From Polytrichum commune (Eukaryota > Streptophyta > Polytrichopsida > Polytrichales > Polytrichaceae), in the NCBI GenBank assembly GCA_950295325.1, contig OX485808.1, positions 22,466,527 through 22,530,526 of the forward strand: DNA of 64,000 bases. Direction: 5' to 3'. Each line of letters opens with the position of its first letter. Position 1 is the first letter of the stretch. Shown here in pieces: positions 42,365-54,000 of the stretch. The position numbers were made by a program, and so were the translations under genes. The notes beneath the pieces were generated by a model, which was not told the origin of the DNA, did no database searches, and saw only the letters and a program-made list of their open reading frames with translations.

Positions 42365-45300
42365 GTGTCAGGACCTGTTCAAGTTTCAGAGGGTGTTTTT
42401 GATTTTCCTAATGATGCTTTGGAAGTGATTCAGGGCTTAGTTAATAAGCAATTTAATGTAATCGTGTCTGATATTTTGAATAAAGACATTATTTTGCCAA
42501 CTCCGTTACTCCCACTCAGTGATGTGTTAGATGTGAACTCTAAAGTTTATGGAGCGTTCTCATTGATTATACCATCAGTGGATGATTTGCAAAGTTTATT
42601 GAGATCTTATTTGCACGGTAAAGAGGGAGCGCCCTATGAGACCGGTGCTTGTTTTATTGTTGACAAACGTAAAGCAAAAAGTCTTAAGAGAACTTTACCA
42701 CGATTTAAATTGGTCCATCAATTTGAATCAAACTCAGTGTAGTGGCATGTTTATTTGGATGAACCTAAGCCACGTGTGCTGAATCAGTTCACTCTGTCTT
42801 TTCAACTGATGATGAGTTTTTCAAGGCAAGTAGTTCATCAGGATGCATCTGTATTAATGGATAGTGCCGCATCACATTTCTTTGTGAGTTCTGGTTTTGC
42901 TAAGACCTTCGGGTTAAAAGTGAAAAATGGCAGTAACACACTGGTATTAGGCAATGGTAATGAAGTCCAAACGGACGGCAAGATTAAAGTTCATGTTAGA
43001 ATACAGCAATATCAAAGCCAAATTATTTGCCTGGTGGCAAAGTTAAGTGAAGGCATTGATTTGATATTGGGCAATGATTGGCTAGTGCAGCACAAAGCAC
43101 GCTTGGATTTTGCATCTGAATGTTGCGTGTTGTATAAGGGCCGCTGTAAAATAACACTGCATATAAACCCAGTGCAATGTCAGAGTCCAAATCCCCATAG
43201 ACTCACCGCCATGCAGTTCAAACGGTCAATTTGGAAGGGAGCAACGTCGTTCCTAGTTCAGTTGAGCGCGGTTGGAGATGACGTAGAGGACACAATGGCA
43301 ACACCTTATACCACAGTGTTGGAGGAATATGCTGATGTTTTTCAGCCCATACCTACAGGGTTACCTCCAGAGCGGGAAATGGCCCATACTATTCCTTTAG
43401 AGCCAGATGGCAAGCCGCCATTTAGGCCGATCTATAGGTTGAGTCCTCTCGAGCTGCAGGAGGCCAAGAAACAGATCAAGGAGTATTTGGAAAAGGGATG
43501 CATAGAGCTTAGTTCATCGCCTTATGGGTCTCCCATCTTGTTCGTCAAGAAAAAGGATGGAGCGCTGCGAATGGTGGTGGATTATCGGGCACTTAATAAG
43601 CAAACGGTAAAGAATCGTTATCCGTTGCCTCGTATTGATGATCTTTTTGACCAGTTAGCCGGCTCTACAGTATTTTCATCTCTTGATTTGACACAAGGTT
43701 ATCACCAGATTAGGATATCCGAGGAGGATGCTCCTAAGACGGCGTTTAGAACACCGTTTGGTCATTACCAATTCAAAGTATTAAGTTTTGAATTGACCAA
43801 TGCACCAGCAACTTTTCAAGGAGTAATGAATCGTGTTTTTCACAAGTTCATTGGAAAGTTTGTTTTGGTATATCTGAATGACATCTTAATTTTTTCAAAG
43901 AACGAGGAGGAACATGTCAGTCATTTGGCACAAGTACTTCAAATTCTACGAGAGAATTAGTTTTATGCAAAGATATCTAAGTGTCATTTCGGAAAGAATG
44001 AATTGCATTATTTAGGACATGTTGTTGGCAAGGAGGGCATCAAGGTGGATCCTAAGAAAATTGAGACTGTGGCCAAGTGGCATAGACCTCTTGAAGTCGG
44101 ACAATTACGATCCTTCTTGGGGCTTTGCAATTACTTCCGCAGATTCATACATGAATATTCCACTCTGGTTGCGCCTTTGACTTCTCTAACGCGAAGCAAA
44201 GTCAAGTACATTTAGACTGACGAGTGTGAACGCGTTTTTGAGAATGTTAAGTATGTTTTAACACATGCACCAGTTTTGACCTTACCCAAGTTAAGGGAGC
44301 CATTTGAGGTCGTTAGTGACGCTTCTTTACTCGGAGCAAGGGCCGTCTTACTTCAGGGAGGTAAGCCCATTGCTTTTGAGAGTAAAAAATTTTCTCCCGC
44401 TGAAAGAAATTACACTACTGGTGAACAAGAACTTACAGCAGTTGTGCACGCCATGCGAACCTGGCGGTGTTACCTAGAGGGTGCAGATTGCACGATCGTC
44501 ACAGATCATAACCCTCTGGTGTATTTAAAAACACAACAGACGTTATCAAGGCGTCAAGCTCGGTGGTTGGAGTTCTTGGAGCAAAATTTTGTCTATAAAT
44601 GGGTGTATAGACTAGGAAGGATTAATATGGCAGATCCTCTGAGTCGGAATCCACTAGACCCGGGTGACCAGCTAGCCTTGATGGCACCGCGATCTACTCC
44701 AAGTAATTCGGTCCTTCAAATGGTGGCTACAGACACTAGGCGAGGTGATCATGTTGAGCAAGACAACAATCCGAAGGGGTACCCGGAGTTCGTCAGTGAT
44801 CAAAAGTTATATCAAACTATCATTGCCGGGTATGCTCTTGATCCTTGGTTCTCAAACCCGCACAATCTGAAACATTTTGTTTATGAGAATCACATCTGGT
44901 GGTATGAAAAGGCGGTTGTGGTTCCAGATGTGTCATTCCAAGGATCGAATATCAGGTCATTTTTGCTCCGTGAGTATCATGATGCAATGTATAGCGGTCA
45001 TGTAGGGGTAACTAAGACGTATAAGAAGGTGCGAGTAAACTTTTGGTGGCCTGAGATGCAAGGGTCCATCAGAAGCTATATAAAATCTTGTGAGATTTGC
45101 CAAAGGAGTAAGGCCCCTACTCTTAAACCAGCAGGCCTTTTACAACCATTGGAGATTCCTGATAGAAATTGGGAAGTAGTGAGCATGGATTTTATCTCTA
45201 GATTGACTCCATCTGCTAATGGTTATGATGCCATCTTTGTATACGTGGATAAGTTGTCCAAGATGGCCCACTTTATGCCAACCACCACACACGTGACTGC

Positions 45301-45934
45301 TGAAGGTACGGTAAGGTTATTCCGTGATCATGTATATAAGTTGCATGGTCTACCCAGGGTAATCCTAAGCGACAGGGACACTAGATTCACAAGTAGGTTT
45401 TGGGATGTGTTGCATGGTCTTTTGGGGATAAGGTTGGCCATGTCCACCGCATTCCATCCTCAAACTGATGGGCAGAGGGAACAGGTAAACCGTATCCTGG
45501 AGGATATGTTGCAGCATTATGTCAACCCAGTGCAAGATGATTGGGATGAATTCCTTGCAGTAGTTGAATTTGCATATAATAGTTCTTGGCAAGAGTCTGT
45601 ACGGAATACTCCGTTTGTCCTGAACTATGGTCAGCAGCCCCGGACACCAATTAGTGGAAACAACATGTGTCAAGTCCCTGCTGCGCAGAATTTTGTCGAG
45701 CATATGACACATATGATTGGCGAGGCCAAGAAACATCTCATTGCTGCGCAACAACGACAAAAGTTCTATGCTGACAAGAACCGACGAGAGGTTTCGTTCG
45801 AAGTGGACCAGCAAGTGCTACTAAGTACTGCCAACATTAAGTTGAAGGTCCCATGAACTCGAAAGCTTTTACCAAGGTGGATTGGCCCATTTCGGGTGGT
45901 GCAAAGGATAGGGGTGGTAGTATACCGCATGTAA
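42365..45934 (+). pseudogene. pol: Chromovirus Pol: PR, RT, RNase H, integrase (stops and active-site changes)
   Basis: One frame throughout, broken by stops at 42740-42742, 43958-43960, 44213-44215, 45854-45856 and 45932-45934. The protease motif at 42860 reads DSAAS where D-S/T-G-A/S is expected. RT has [22 protein letters not shown] and YLND (43871-43882), where the family has YLDD, so one catalytic Asp is lost. RNase H (about 44300-44640) has VSDASL, GEQELTA, VTDHNPL and MADPLSR. Integrase has the HHCC region (HDAMYSGHVG, CEIC) and the D,D,E core (SMDFIS, LSDRDTRF, GQREQVN). It cannot make active enzymes. Confidence 0.92.
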
Positions 45935-45970
45935 CTGCCAGATACATTTAAAATCCACGATGTCTTTCAT

Positions 45971-46309
45971 GTGTCACTTCTTAGGTCTTATGTGGCCGAT
46001 GGCAGGGTACAACCTCCCCCTCCGCCAGTCTTTGAGGAAGATGTATCTTATGAAGTAGAACGCGTGCTTTCACACGAAGATAGAGGGTCTCGTTCTCGCC
46101 CCAATAAATTCTATCTTATCAAATGGCTCGGATATGCACTTGAGCATAATTCATGGGAGCCCGAATGCAACTTGAGTGTAGAAGTCCTCAAGGAGTACTG
46201 GGATGCGGTAGCAAAGTCTGAGGACAGACTTACACGCCACGGGGTTAAGCGTGCCCGCGAAGCCCCAGCTGCGCAAAAACGTTTGAGGCGGAAGGTATCT
46301 TCGGGGTAG
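45971..46309 (+). CDS. Chromovirus chromodomain (Pol C-terminus)
   Basis: Same frame as Pol. HDVFHVSLLR lies just before the start; then YEVERVL, KFYLIKWLGY and NSWEPE form a chromodomain (about 46040-46200), followed by a basic tail ending at TAG 46307-46309. Chromodomains read histone marks and guide integration to heterochromatin. All core aromatic positions I can recognise are present. Confidence 0.88.
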   Translation: MSLLRSYVADGRVQPPPPPVFEEDVSYEVERVLSHEDRGSRSRPNKFYLIKWLGYALEHNSWEPECNLSVEVLKEYWDAVAKSEDRLTRHGVKRAREAPAAQKRLRRKVSSG

Positions 46310-46505
46310 GCGCGTTCTGTTCTCTCCGGCCCGCACAGGATCCGGTAAACGGGGTGTTATTATTAACTTGTTTCACCCTGCCAATTGGCATGGAGCATGG
46401 TACAGATACAGATCCCATGGCTCGCTTAAATTAGTAGTGGTCTTGACTATATTTGTCTTGATGTACTACGATTTGGGATCATTCATGAACGCGGACGTTC
46501 ATTCC

Positions 46506-46519
46506 TAAGTGGGGAGGTG
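46506..46519 (+). promoter_or_regulatory. Polypurine tract of the chromovirus
   Basis: TAAGTGGGGAGGTG directly before the 3' LTR. Confidence 0.8.
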
Positions 46520-46880
46520 TGTAACGTGTATTACATATTTATTGTTTTATATTTATTTACAACCTCTCATTCAACTGGGACTCCTTTACTATAAAACTAG
46601 AGGCGCTACCCTGAGTGCTCTAGCAGTCCTAAAGGTAAAGGGAGTTAACTACTAGTTGATGACTGTGGTTCTACACATAGTTCTCCCACGTAAGTAGAGA
46701 CCACTATTTAACTACACTTAGAGATATCCTAAAGGCATGGGGGAGAGCTCGTTAATATATATTTAACTACCACTTAACTACCAGTTGGAGGTGGCCTCAA
46801 CTGCCAGTGGTACTTGTATATAAGCTCTAAGGTTGGGTGGAACATGCCTCTTGAATCTCATAATATTTGAGAACGTTACA
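46520..46880 (+). repeat. 3' LTR of the chromovirus
   Basis: 361 bp, same ends as the 5' LTR, four substitutions by eye (for example TTATGTTTA versus TTATATTTA). Confidence 0.95.
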
Positions 46881-46885
46881 TTGAA

Positions 46886-47582
46886 TTTCATTATGACCAA
46901 ATATATTGTAAGTGGGTACATGCAAATTCAATTATGTCAAATGTGACAATGGAATACGATCCAATTAACAAGATTTATTCACTTGATATGTAGATGCTAA
47001 GAGCTTAGATGAATTTGTGGGAAAATCATAATTGCAAAAATTATGCATTGTTGTTGATCAAGCTTGAACACCCACCCCATCTAGAAAATAATGTTGGGCA
47101 TTTGATTCTTTGCATACAATAATGTTGGATATTTGACTCATCTTTTAGGCTCATTCAATTGTGTTTTTTTAACACATTACTTGAACGTGAGAACCATCTA
47201 ATTCTTTCCTTTGTTATAGTTTTTGTTCATGTTTTTGAAGGTAAGTACACCAAATTGCAGCACTTTAGGCATTGAGTACAATTCTTATTATTTGAAAGTT
47301 TCCTTAATGTATTGTTGTCATTTTGTTATAAATCAACATCAATTTAAGTCAATTTTCCAAGATTTTGATAAATGGTATAGTTTACAAATAAAATAAATTC
47401 TATAAAATATGATCACGGTGTATATTATATTTACCTATAGAGTCTTGAAAAATACCTCAAAGTACCATTTTATTTACTAATAAGGCACCAATTATTCAAG
47501 AACTTTAGATAAATAACCCACCTTTAAATAATCCTTGACCTCACATGGTTTACAAAAGTATATAGCTAATGACCTCCTTGTG
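46886..47582. other. Intergenic DNA
   Basis: AT-rich, no gene or repeat that I can define. Confidence 0.4.
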
Positions 47583-47892
47583 CCCACACTAATTCTCATA
47601 ATGAGAATTAACATGGGCCACACTAATCCCCCCCTGCAAAATTTCTAGTACATAATTAGCATGGGCCACAATAATTGTTCTTCTAGAAAGTTAATGTGGG
47701 TGATAATTTGTTTTTAATTACCTTTAATGTAAGGTGATTATTTTATTTTATACCACGTGTTGGTCAAAAGTCCTCGTGAAGACCTAGGGAAAGACCTAGG
47801 GTCTTGGACCCATAGTAATTCCACTTTGACTAGAATATTAGTATGACTTACATTAACTATTTTCATATTAATTTTCCACCCACACTAATAGG
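47583..47892. mobile_element. MITE (family 3, copy 2)
   Basis: Inverted relative of 36307-36632. Ends are CCCACACTAATTCTCAT and CCACCCACACTAATAGG. Confidence 0.7.
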
Positions 47893-49013
47893 ACTATTTA
47901 GTGCAACTGTCAATTCTTCCCCATTCATTAATATGTAAAGTTAATCTTGGGAAATACAAAGGTGAACTTGGTAAGGGCATATTAAAGTGCTTGTAAATTC
48001 ATAGTAAAGGACTTTGTCTCATTCGTTATATGGGCCCTTGCATTTCAAGCCCATATGCAAGCGGGTTAGCCAACTTTGCATCAATTATCATCCATATATG
48101 CAGTATGTAAGCATGAGCAAGGCATTGTCCTGCATTTGCATTGCAGATAAAAAAAAAGCAAACGCAAATGCAAATGTAGGGTAAGTGGGCTTGCCCTTAG
48201 AACACAATTAGGCATTCATGGAAATGGCCAAGCAAGCACAATAGCCAACGACAACACAACCAAAACCATCATAACCTTAATACTATCACACATGCACATA
48301 GCCCACACCACACCATATAGACTAGCGAAACCACCCTCGTCAACTGACATTACGATAAGAATGAGGAACCTAAAAACACCTATAAAGAAAGCATACAATG
48401 GACAAATGGTTGAAATTGTGCCGGAAAACGGATCTCCAATGACAACATTCATCATAAGCTATCCAATTCATTATGGAAAACACCACAAACTACCTATGCC
48501 CAAACTGCACAAATCTTAAAATTCAAGTCTGCTCAATACATAGGGGACCACATGATAAGTTTATTTTGGCACCAAAAGTTTACTAACCCCTATTGCACAC
48601 TATGCTACGTAACAAAAAATACACATGGTTGCATCTACTATCTCTATGCTATCATAAATTCCTCAAAGGCCTCAGGAATCCAAGACACAACCGTCCACTC
48701 AACAATCGTCCACTCAACAATCGTCAGCATACTTAGGGGTCAAATCATGCAGCCACACAAGACATTACACACTCACAAATGTCGGCAACAAAGGTGGCCT
48801 CCTCCAACAACTTTATAACATTCTAACACACCACCTTCTAACTTATAGCCTCCCCACACCTGATGGTAGTGAGGCCAGTCGGCGACTCCCACCAACAGGG
48901 TTGAGTTTTTTTATTAACTTTATAGTAGTGCCAGCGACTGGTCGCATTGGTCCTGCCACTCGCTCGTTCGCTGCTGCGATCGGTAATTTCACACGCTTTT
49001 ATAATTTCGTACT
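47893..49013. other. Intergenic DNA
   Basis: No gene supported. ACAATCGTCCACTC is duplicated near 48690-48722. Confidence 0.4.
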
Positions 49014-49132
49014 ATTAGAAAATCTCGAGCGAGATAATTTCACACTATTAGATAATTTTGAGCGAGATAATTCCGCAATACTACATAATATCGAGCGAGA
49101 TAATTTTTCACTTCTGGATAATTTCATGTGAG
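49014..49132 (+). repeat. 33-bp in-frame tandem repeat (about 3.4 units)
   Basis: GAGCGAGATAATT recurs at 49027, 49060 and 49093. The 33-bp unit keeps an open frame (48901-49131) encoding an 11-residue repeat, LDNFERDNFTL. No family recognised and no upstream gene, so coding status is unclear. Confidence 0.6.
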
Positions 49133-49210
49133 ATAAATCACTACGTTTTCACCTTCACAATGAGTGAGTCTACATAGAGGCCACAAATTCATATCTCTCT
49201 ATAACTACAC

Positions 49211-49422
49211 TGGATATGATATTTGGGCAAAGCTTACTATGTGGAATTACGCAATGCTATATTTATTTATCGTACATCTCATATTTTACCAACAAATGTT
49301 GAATTGATAGTTTGGACATTGTAAAACATTGACAAGTTTACTTGGTAGAAATTTATTTCATTAGTAAAAGGATATAGCACTGTGTAAATCCAAATAGTAA
49401 GTCACACTAAATATTGTATTTG
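49211..49422. mobile_element. MITE (family 2, copy 2)
   Basis: Ends share CTTACTAT.TGGA.TTAC.CA.TGCTATA in inverted orientation, as in 34639-34846. It ends with ACACTAAATATTGTATTTG. Confidence 0.65.
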
Positions 49423-49424
49423 AC

Positions 49425-49728
49425 TAATTGTCCATGGAGATTTTTTTGGCATGATTGGTTAATATTCTATTATTTCAAGTCCGATTGGTTACATGTTGCG
49501 TGAACTTTCAGTTTTTTCTTTATTAATTTGAAGCATATTCTCTATATTCCTCTAGAACGCTTGATAAGTTTTCTGAGGTATTGTTCAACCGGGCTATTTA
49601 TGAAATTCACCGGTTCATATTTGTAACTTAAGGTACCAAATTATCGTGAAGTCTAGAACTTCAACCAGGTTATTTCTCAAAATCAACCAGTTCATGTGGA
49701 ACTAACCGCGGGTTCTCCCCAGTTCTTG
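49425..49728. mobile_element. Diverged hAT-type MITE, inverted relative of 58332-58557
   Basis: Read on the minus strand it follows the order of the 58332-58557 element: GGGGAGAACC, GAGAAATAACC.GGTTGAAGTTC, CTAGAGGAATAT.GAGAATAT, then AAAAATCTCC. No clean target duplication is left, so boundaries are approximate. Confidence 0.6.
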
Positions 49729-50942
49729 CCCACACTTACTAGCGGTAGTGAACGGAGTTCGCCCGTTCACTACTGCCCACCACCAATATGTGTGGGTGGC
49801 CTATTAGCCGTGCAAATACTATAATTCACATTCACACATGATAGGTATACAGACCAAACCATCAAAACAAAACAAGAAAAAATACAACCTCCTTATAGAC
49901 GCTATTAAGGCAAAGGGCATGAAAGTCACCCCCCTCCTTATCATTATTGCAGAATTTTGTGGCTCCATATATACAAGAAGCATTGAACTACCTATACAAC
50001 TATCCCACACAAAGGCCGAAATTGTCTGACTACCCGTATTAAGCCCACCTACCGCAAAGATGAGCAGTAAACCCTACCTTTGAACACCTTCCATAAAGAA
50101 ACTCTTGAACATAGTTGGATCAACATGCTCAAATTCACGTCGGTCATTGGAAACACTAATGTTAGCTTTCTTTCCTTTCCTAATGTAATTATTCCTTTAT
50201 CGTAAAGCCTAAACCGTAGCCTTGCAATGTGGACGACTTCATGCTCAGTTGAACACAAGAAAAACCTTTTGGACAAATCTGGCATTCCAAATGACGATAT
50301 TTCTCAATTTAGGCATGGTCAAGTTATGCTTCAAATTTAGCAATATTGACTTGGAAAACAAAGCTCTAGACTCCAGAGTCCAGATTACATGGAAGCCTAT
50401 TTATGATTTTGTAAGGGGTCCAACTGGGGGGAAGGGGGGGGGGGGGGAAGATGATGGGGTCCTTCCATTGACTCTTTTGCAGTGCAAATTGTTGTCATTT
50501 TAATGCGTTGGAAACGTCATAACATTATTCACTTGCTATCAACCGTTTCATTCTAATAAACATCATTAATTATGCTTCAATGGTGTTTATCAAGCTAAAC
50601 ATGTTGGTAAGATAATAACCTTGATATTGTACCTGAATACTATGTGATAGATTCATGGCCCCATTCACTCCGTACTCAAGTGGATAATGTTATGCTTATA
50701 TGGCAGATGATTACCCAGTTGTCTATCGTCATATTTGGATGTAAGGAATATTTTAGGCTACAACTTTGAAATTCTTAGGCCAATTCTACACATGTGGACA
50801 AGGACCATGACAAAAAGAAGAAGAAGATGATGTAAGTTTCTCATGGTCATGGTTGGCGGCCTGAAAATGTGACTAAGAGAAATTCACACCACTTTTTAGA
50901 GGACTTGATAACATGGTATAGTGGCGAACAACTTGTAATTAA
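49729..50942. other. Intergenic DNA with a G14 homopolymer
   Basis: No gene supported. A run of 14 G at 50434-50447 is prone to slippage and assembly error. Confidence 0.45.
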
Positions 50943-51339
50943 CTACACTAAATATTGTATTGAGTGTCATATGGTGTTCTATGCAACTTCAATAAATTTT
51001 CTAGTGACACTTCTTATGAATAAGTCACAAATATTGTCATCTCAACTCACTTTAGTTCATCCAAATGCCAATTATTAAAACAAAGCCTGGTATATTTTGC
51101 ATTCTAAACATATTTGGGATAAAATGTTGCCATGGATGTATCAAATTTAGATGAAAAACCACTTAGTAAGTGACAATAATTGCAACATTGCAAATCTAAA
51201 GTGACCAATTTTTTTCTACAAAGAATGGTGAGTAATGTTAGGTTTACATTTAGTGTTGGTGACACCACACAGGCGGTTTACAATTAGTACTAAACAAGGC
51301 AAATAGAAATGATGACACCAAATACAGTATTTAGTGTAG
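50943..51339. mobile_element. 397-bp MITE (family 1, copy 1)
   Basis: ~28-bp inverted ends beginning CTACACTAAATA.TGTATT. The interior matches 58281-58915 over its length once the nested insert there is removed (CACTTCTTATGAATAAGT, ATTGCAACATTGCAAATC and others). No target duplication found. A 69-codon frame crosses it by chance. Confidence 0.75.
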
Positions 51340-52658
51340 TATGGGCTTGTGTTGTCACAATCCTTTCTGCATGTGCATATGATACATCATTTTAATGTGG
51401 GTCCCTCCCCTCAACCCTTTTGGAAATGGTGGGGAACATTGGAGAATATTGGGTAATGCCACCACCATCACATATATAGATGTTTGTATATTGTTGTATA
51501 TAGATGTTTGTCTTTGGTTGTTTTTTGGTTGACAGAGACCATTTTGAGTTAGTCACCATCAAATGAGCTTCTTTGAATTTGGGATGACCAACTTGAGATG
51601 GTCACCATCGACCAAACCACAAGAAGAGGCAAACATTAATTACATGTTGGTTGCCATTTCAAGTGGGCAAACCCTCATGTGTGAGTGGTGTATCTTCAAT
51701 TAAACTAAAACCAAGTTATAATTTGTATAAACTTGCAACAAAAATTGAAATAGTATTTTATCTGGTCTAAGGCATGGCATCCATTATATTTACCACAACC
51801 TGGTTTTTTATTTTTAAATGTCACATGTGACAAAGATATTTATATATGTACACTTGACTATCAAAAACCGAGTCAATAAAAAAAAGAAACAATCAATTTT
51901 GGGAAGCCGTATCTAGAAGAGTATTGATCTTTTTGCCAAACCGTAAAGTGGGTCAGATGTGCAAAACAAGTTGGCTATCGTCCTTCCAATTTTTAGCTTG
52001 ACTAATGTAGCAACAAGAGAGAAATTGCATTTTGAAAACTTAGGTCTATTGACTTAGTTTTGGAACAATTTTCATCACTCACTATCAACTGCAAAAATAA
52101 GTTCACATCGCCGCCTAGGGTTCTTCCTAGGACATCTCCTCTTACAATTGTGAAGGTTTTCTTTGCCCATGATAACATTACTAGAGGAGAAGAGGTTGAG
52201 TGCTTCAGCCATGTTGCATGATGGGAATAACACACGCAAAGTGTCAAAATTGTTCGGTATATCTCTATCCACGTGCTCTAGGATTCATAGAGAGTGTGTT
52301 CCTCATGTGGAGCCTTCAAGAGGAGGGTGCCTGAAAAACATCACCCTTATTCAACGATGAGTGTGTGTAAAGAACCGTCATAGTTGGATGTACCGTTTGC
52401 AATAGACTTCGATGATTAGTTTTGTGTAATACCAAATTATAAGTGACATTAATACCACATATGGTGTAGTAAACATAAGTGGACACGATTAGAGCAACGA
52501 ATGGGGAGAACCAACTACTAGTTATAGATCAAGTGTTTTGTGTTCCCAAATAACCGGCTCAAAGTCAAACTCTAGGAAATAAACCGAACCATATTTTGAA
52601 ACTTTCTTAATTTAAAATACAAGGAATAACGGACGCATTTCAATGAATATGTACAATA
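51340..52658. other. Intergenic DNA
   Basis: No gene supported. 52495-52610 has GGGGAGAACC and AAATAACCGG, a probable decayed relative of the hAT MITE family. Frames at 52002-52360 lie on both strands and match nothing. Confidence 0.4.
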
Positions 52659-53146
52659 CAATCTACCCCCTATAAATGTTAGGCTCTGGAGTAAAATTTT
52701 CCTAACATTTATAGTGAGTTAACATTGTAACAATTATAAAGGGAGCTTTTTGAATGCTTAACAAATATAAATTCATTACAATTATGGAGGGAGAGTTTTG
52801 CAAAATTATCATATATCAAATATGTGTATCAAATCAATCTTTTATTTTTATGAAACAAAATAAGAATCAATATAGTCAAGATCAATAATTTGATCACAAA
52901 AGTCAAATTTGGTGGCTTTTGCCACTTTGAAAGGTTGTGAGTCAATGTAATGGATGTCATCACACAATATTGGATGTATTTCGTAGGTTAACATTTATAA
53001 GTGGCAAATTAACAAAGAGGGGAGTAAATGATTGTTAACATTTAACATAGTTAACATTCTAGTTAGCAATATGAGGGGAGTACGATTTTGTTAACAAATA
53101 TAATGAGTTAACGTTTATAAGTGTAACATTTATCGAGGGTGGACTG
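52659..53146. mobile_element. pogo/Tc1-mariner-type MITE upstream of PAL
   Basis: 488 bp, flanked by TA (52657-52658 and 53147-53148). Ends CAATCTACCCCCTATAAATG and, inverted, CAGTCCACCCTCGATAAATG. TA duplications with CAGT...CTATAA-type ends fit plant pogo-derived MITEs such as Emigrant/Lemi. The interior is AT-rich with GTTAAC...TTATA repeats, non-coding. The right end is about 275 bp before the putative PAL TATA box. Confidence 0.75.
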
Positions 53147-53148
53147 TA

Positions 53149-53460
53149 ATTGGTTGATAATGAGAAACTAAGGATAGCGTCTGAGTTGGCTCAAATTTCT
53201 TCCCATTCACCGGGACCGGAGCGGGCAGCCCAAGACTGCTGACCGTAAAAAACATCCTCAACACTGCACGCTATCCACGTGTTCCTCTTGTGTCAAAGAC
53301 GCCGAGTCTCGTTCCCATGCCACCTTACAGCCAATCAGATGACGCCACGTCACCGCATGAGCAGCGCCGCACCTGCTTACAAATTCCAGCCCCACTCCAG
53401 CGCCTCCTCCAACATAGATTAATATATTTCCTCTGCACTTTGATCCGAGGGAGGAGCTCC
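53149..53460 (+). promoter_or_regulatory. Putative PAL promoter
   Basis: A GC-richer island between the MITE and the leader. It contains a G-box CACGTG (53276-53281), a CCAAT box (53331-53335), an ACGT-core element GCCACGTCAC (53344-53353) and a TATA-like TAATATATTT (53420-53429), which predicts transcription from about 53455. G-box/ACGT elements fit light- or stress-responsive control known for PAL genes. The order and spacing are seen; function is inferred. Confidence 0.5.
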
Positions 53461-53520
53461 AGTCACAGGCCGCAACAACGCCGACTACTCTTGCCTGTTC
53501 CTGGATCCCACCGAGGTACT

Positions 53521-54000
53521 GGATCTGTAGTTGCTCGAAATCGGCGGACAGTATCTCACAATGTAACTGTTGAGCACTGAGATAATGCAATATATTGATA
53601 GGTCGGGATTTCTCTGGTTCCTGGTCACGTGAAAGACACAGTATGTATTTGATCCTGCAACTGCTTGAACTGGTGGACATGAACTCACAAATCAAGTGAC
53701 CAGTGTTCCACTGTTGGTTTCAGTGTTGATACATACTCTGGAGGGGGTTCAGTGTCTTTTCAGTGCTAAATTATCAACATTGAGCTAACTGTATAGTTGA
53801 TAGGTTTGATTAGTCTGGAGTGTTCCTGGTCTCTCCACTGGCACATTTTGATCCTGCAATTGCTTGAATTGGTTGACATGATCACAAATCAAGTCACCAG
53901 TGTTTTCAGTCTTGAAAGTTGATGAGCAGTGTTGACATCCTTGAGGGTTTGATGTCTTTTCAGTGCTAACCCAACATTGAGCTGAATGTTGAGTGACCTA
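53521..54000 (+). repeat. ~200-bp tandem duplication in the PAL 5' leader
   Basis: TTTGATCCTGCAA.TGCTTGAA.TGG begins at about 53648 and again at about 53847. Each is followed by ATCACAAATCAAGT, CAGTGTT, GTCTTTTCAGTGCTAA and CAACATTGAGCT. 53521-53640 is a more diverged partial copy. The leader from the predicted start to the ATG is about 1.1 kb, so it may contain a 5'-UTR intron; TCTTCCAG two bases before the ATG could be its acceptor. Confidence 0.7.

Larger units (their letters stand above)
40199..46880 (+). mobile_element. Decayed Ty3/gypsy chromovirus
   Basis: 361-bp LTRs, an initiator-tRNA-Met-type PBS, gag with one CCHC knuckle, PR-RT-RH-IN and a C-terminal chromodomain define a chromovirus. 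The lineage (Tekay, CRM and so on) is not determined. The LTRs differ at four positions by my reading (about 1.1%). Pol has five internal stops, gag a frameshift. Flanks GAGAG (40194-40198) and TTGAA (46881-46885) do not match, so no target duplication is present. Confidence 0.95.

Noticed and set aside
40199-46880. Possible integrated pararetrovirus
   Set aside because: Matching LTRs, PBS, PPT, an integrase and a chromodomain identify an LTR retrotransposon; no movement or coat protein motif is seen.
53258-53695. 145-codon minus-strand frame over the PAL promoter and leader
   Set aside because: No known domain, and the DNA shows promoter-like elements for the plus strand.
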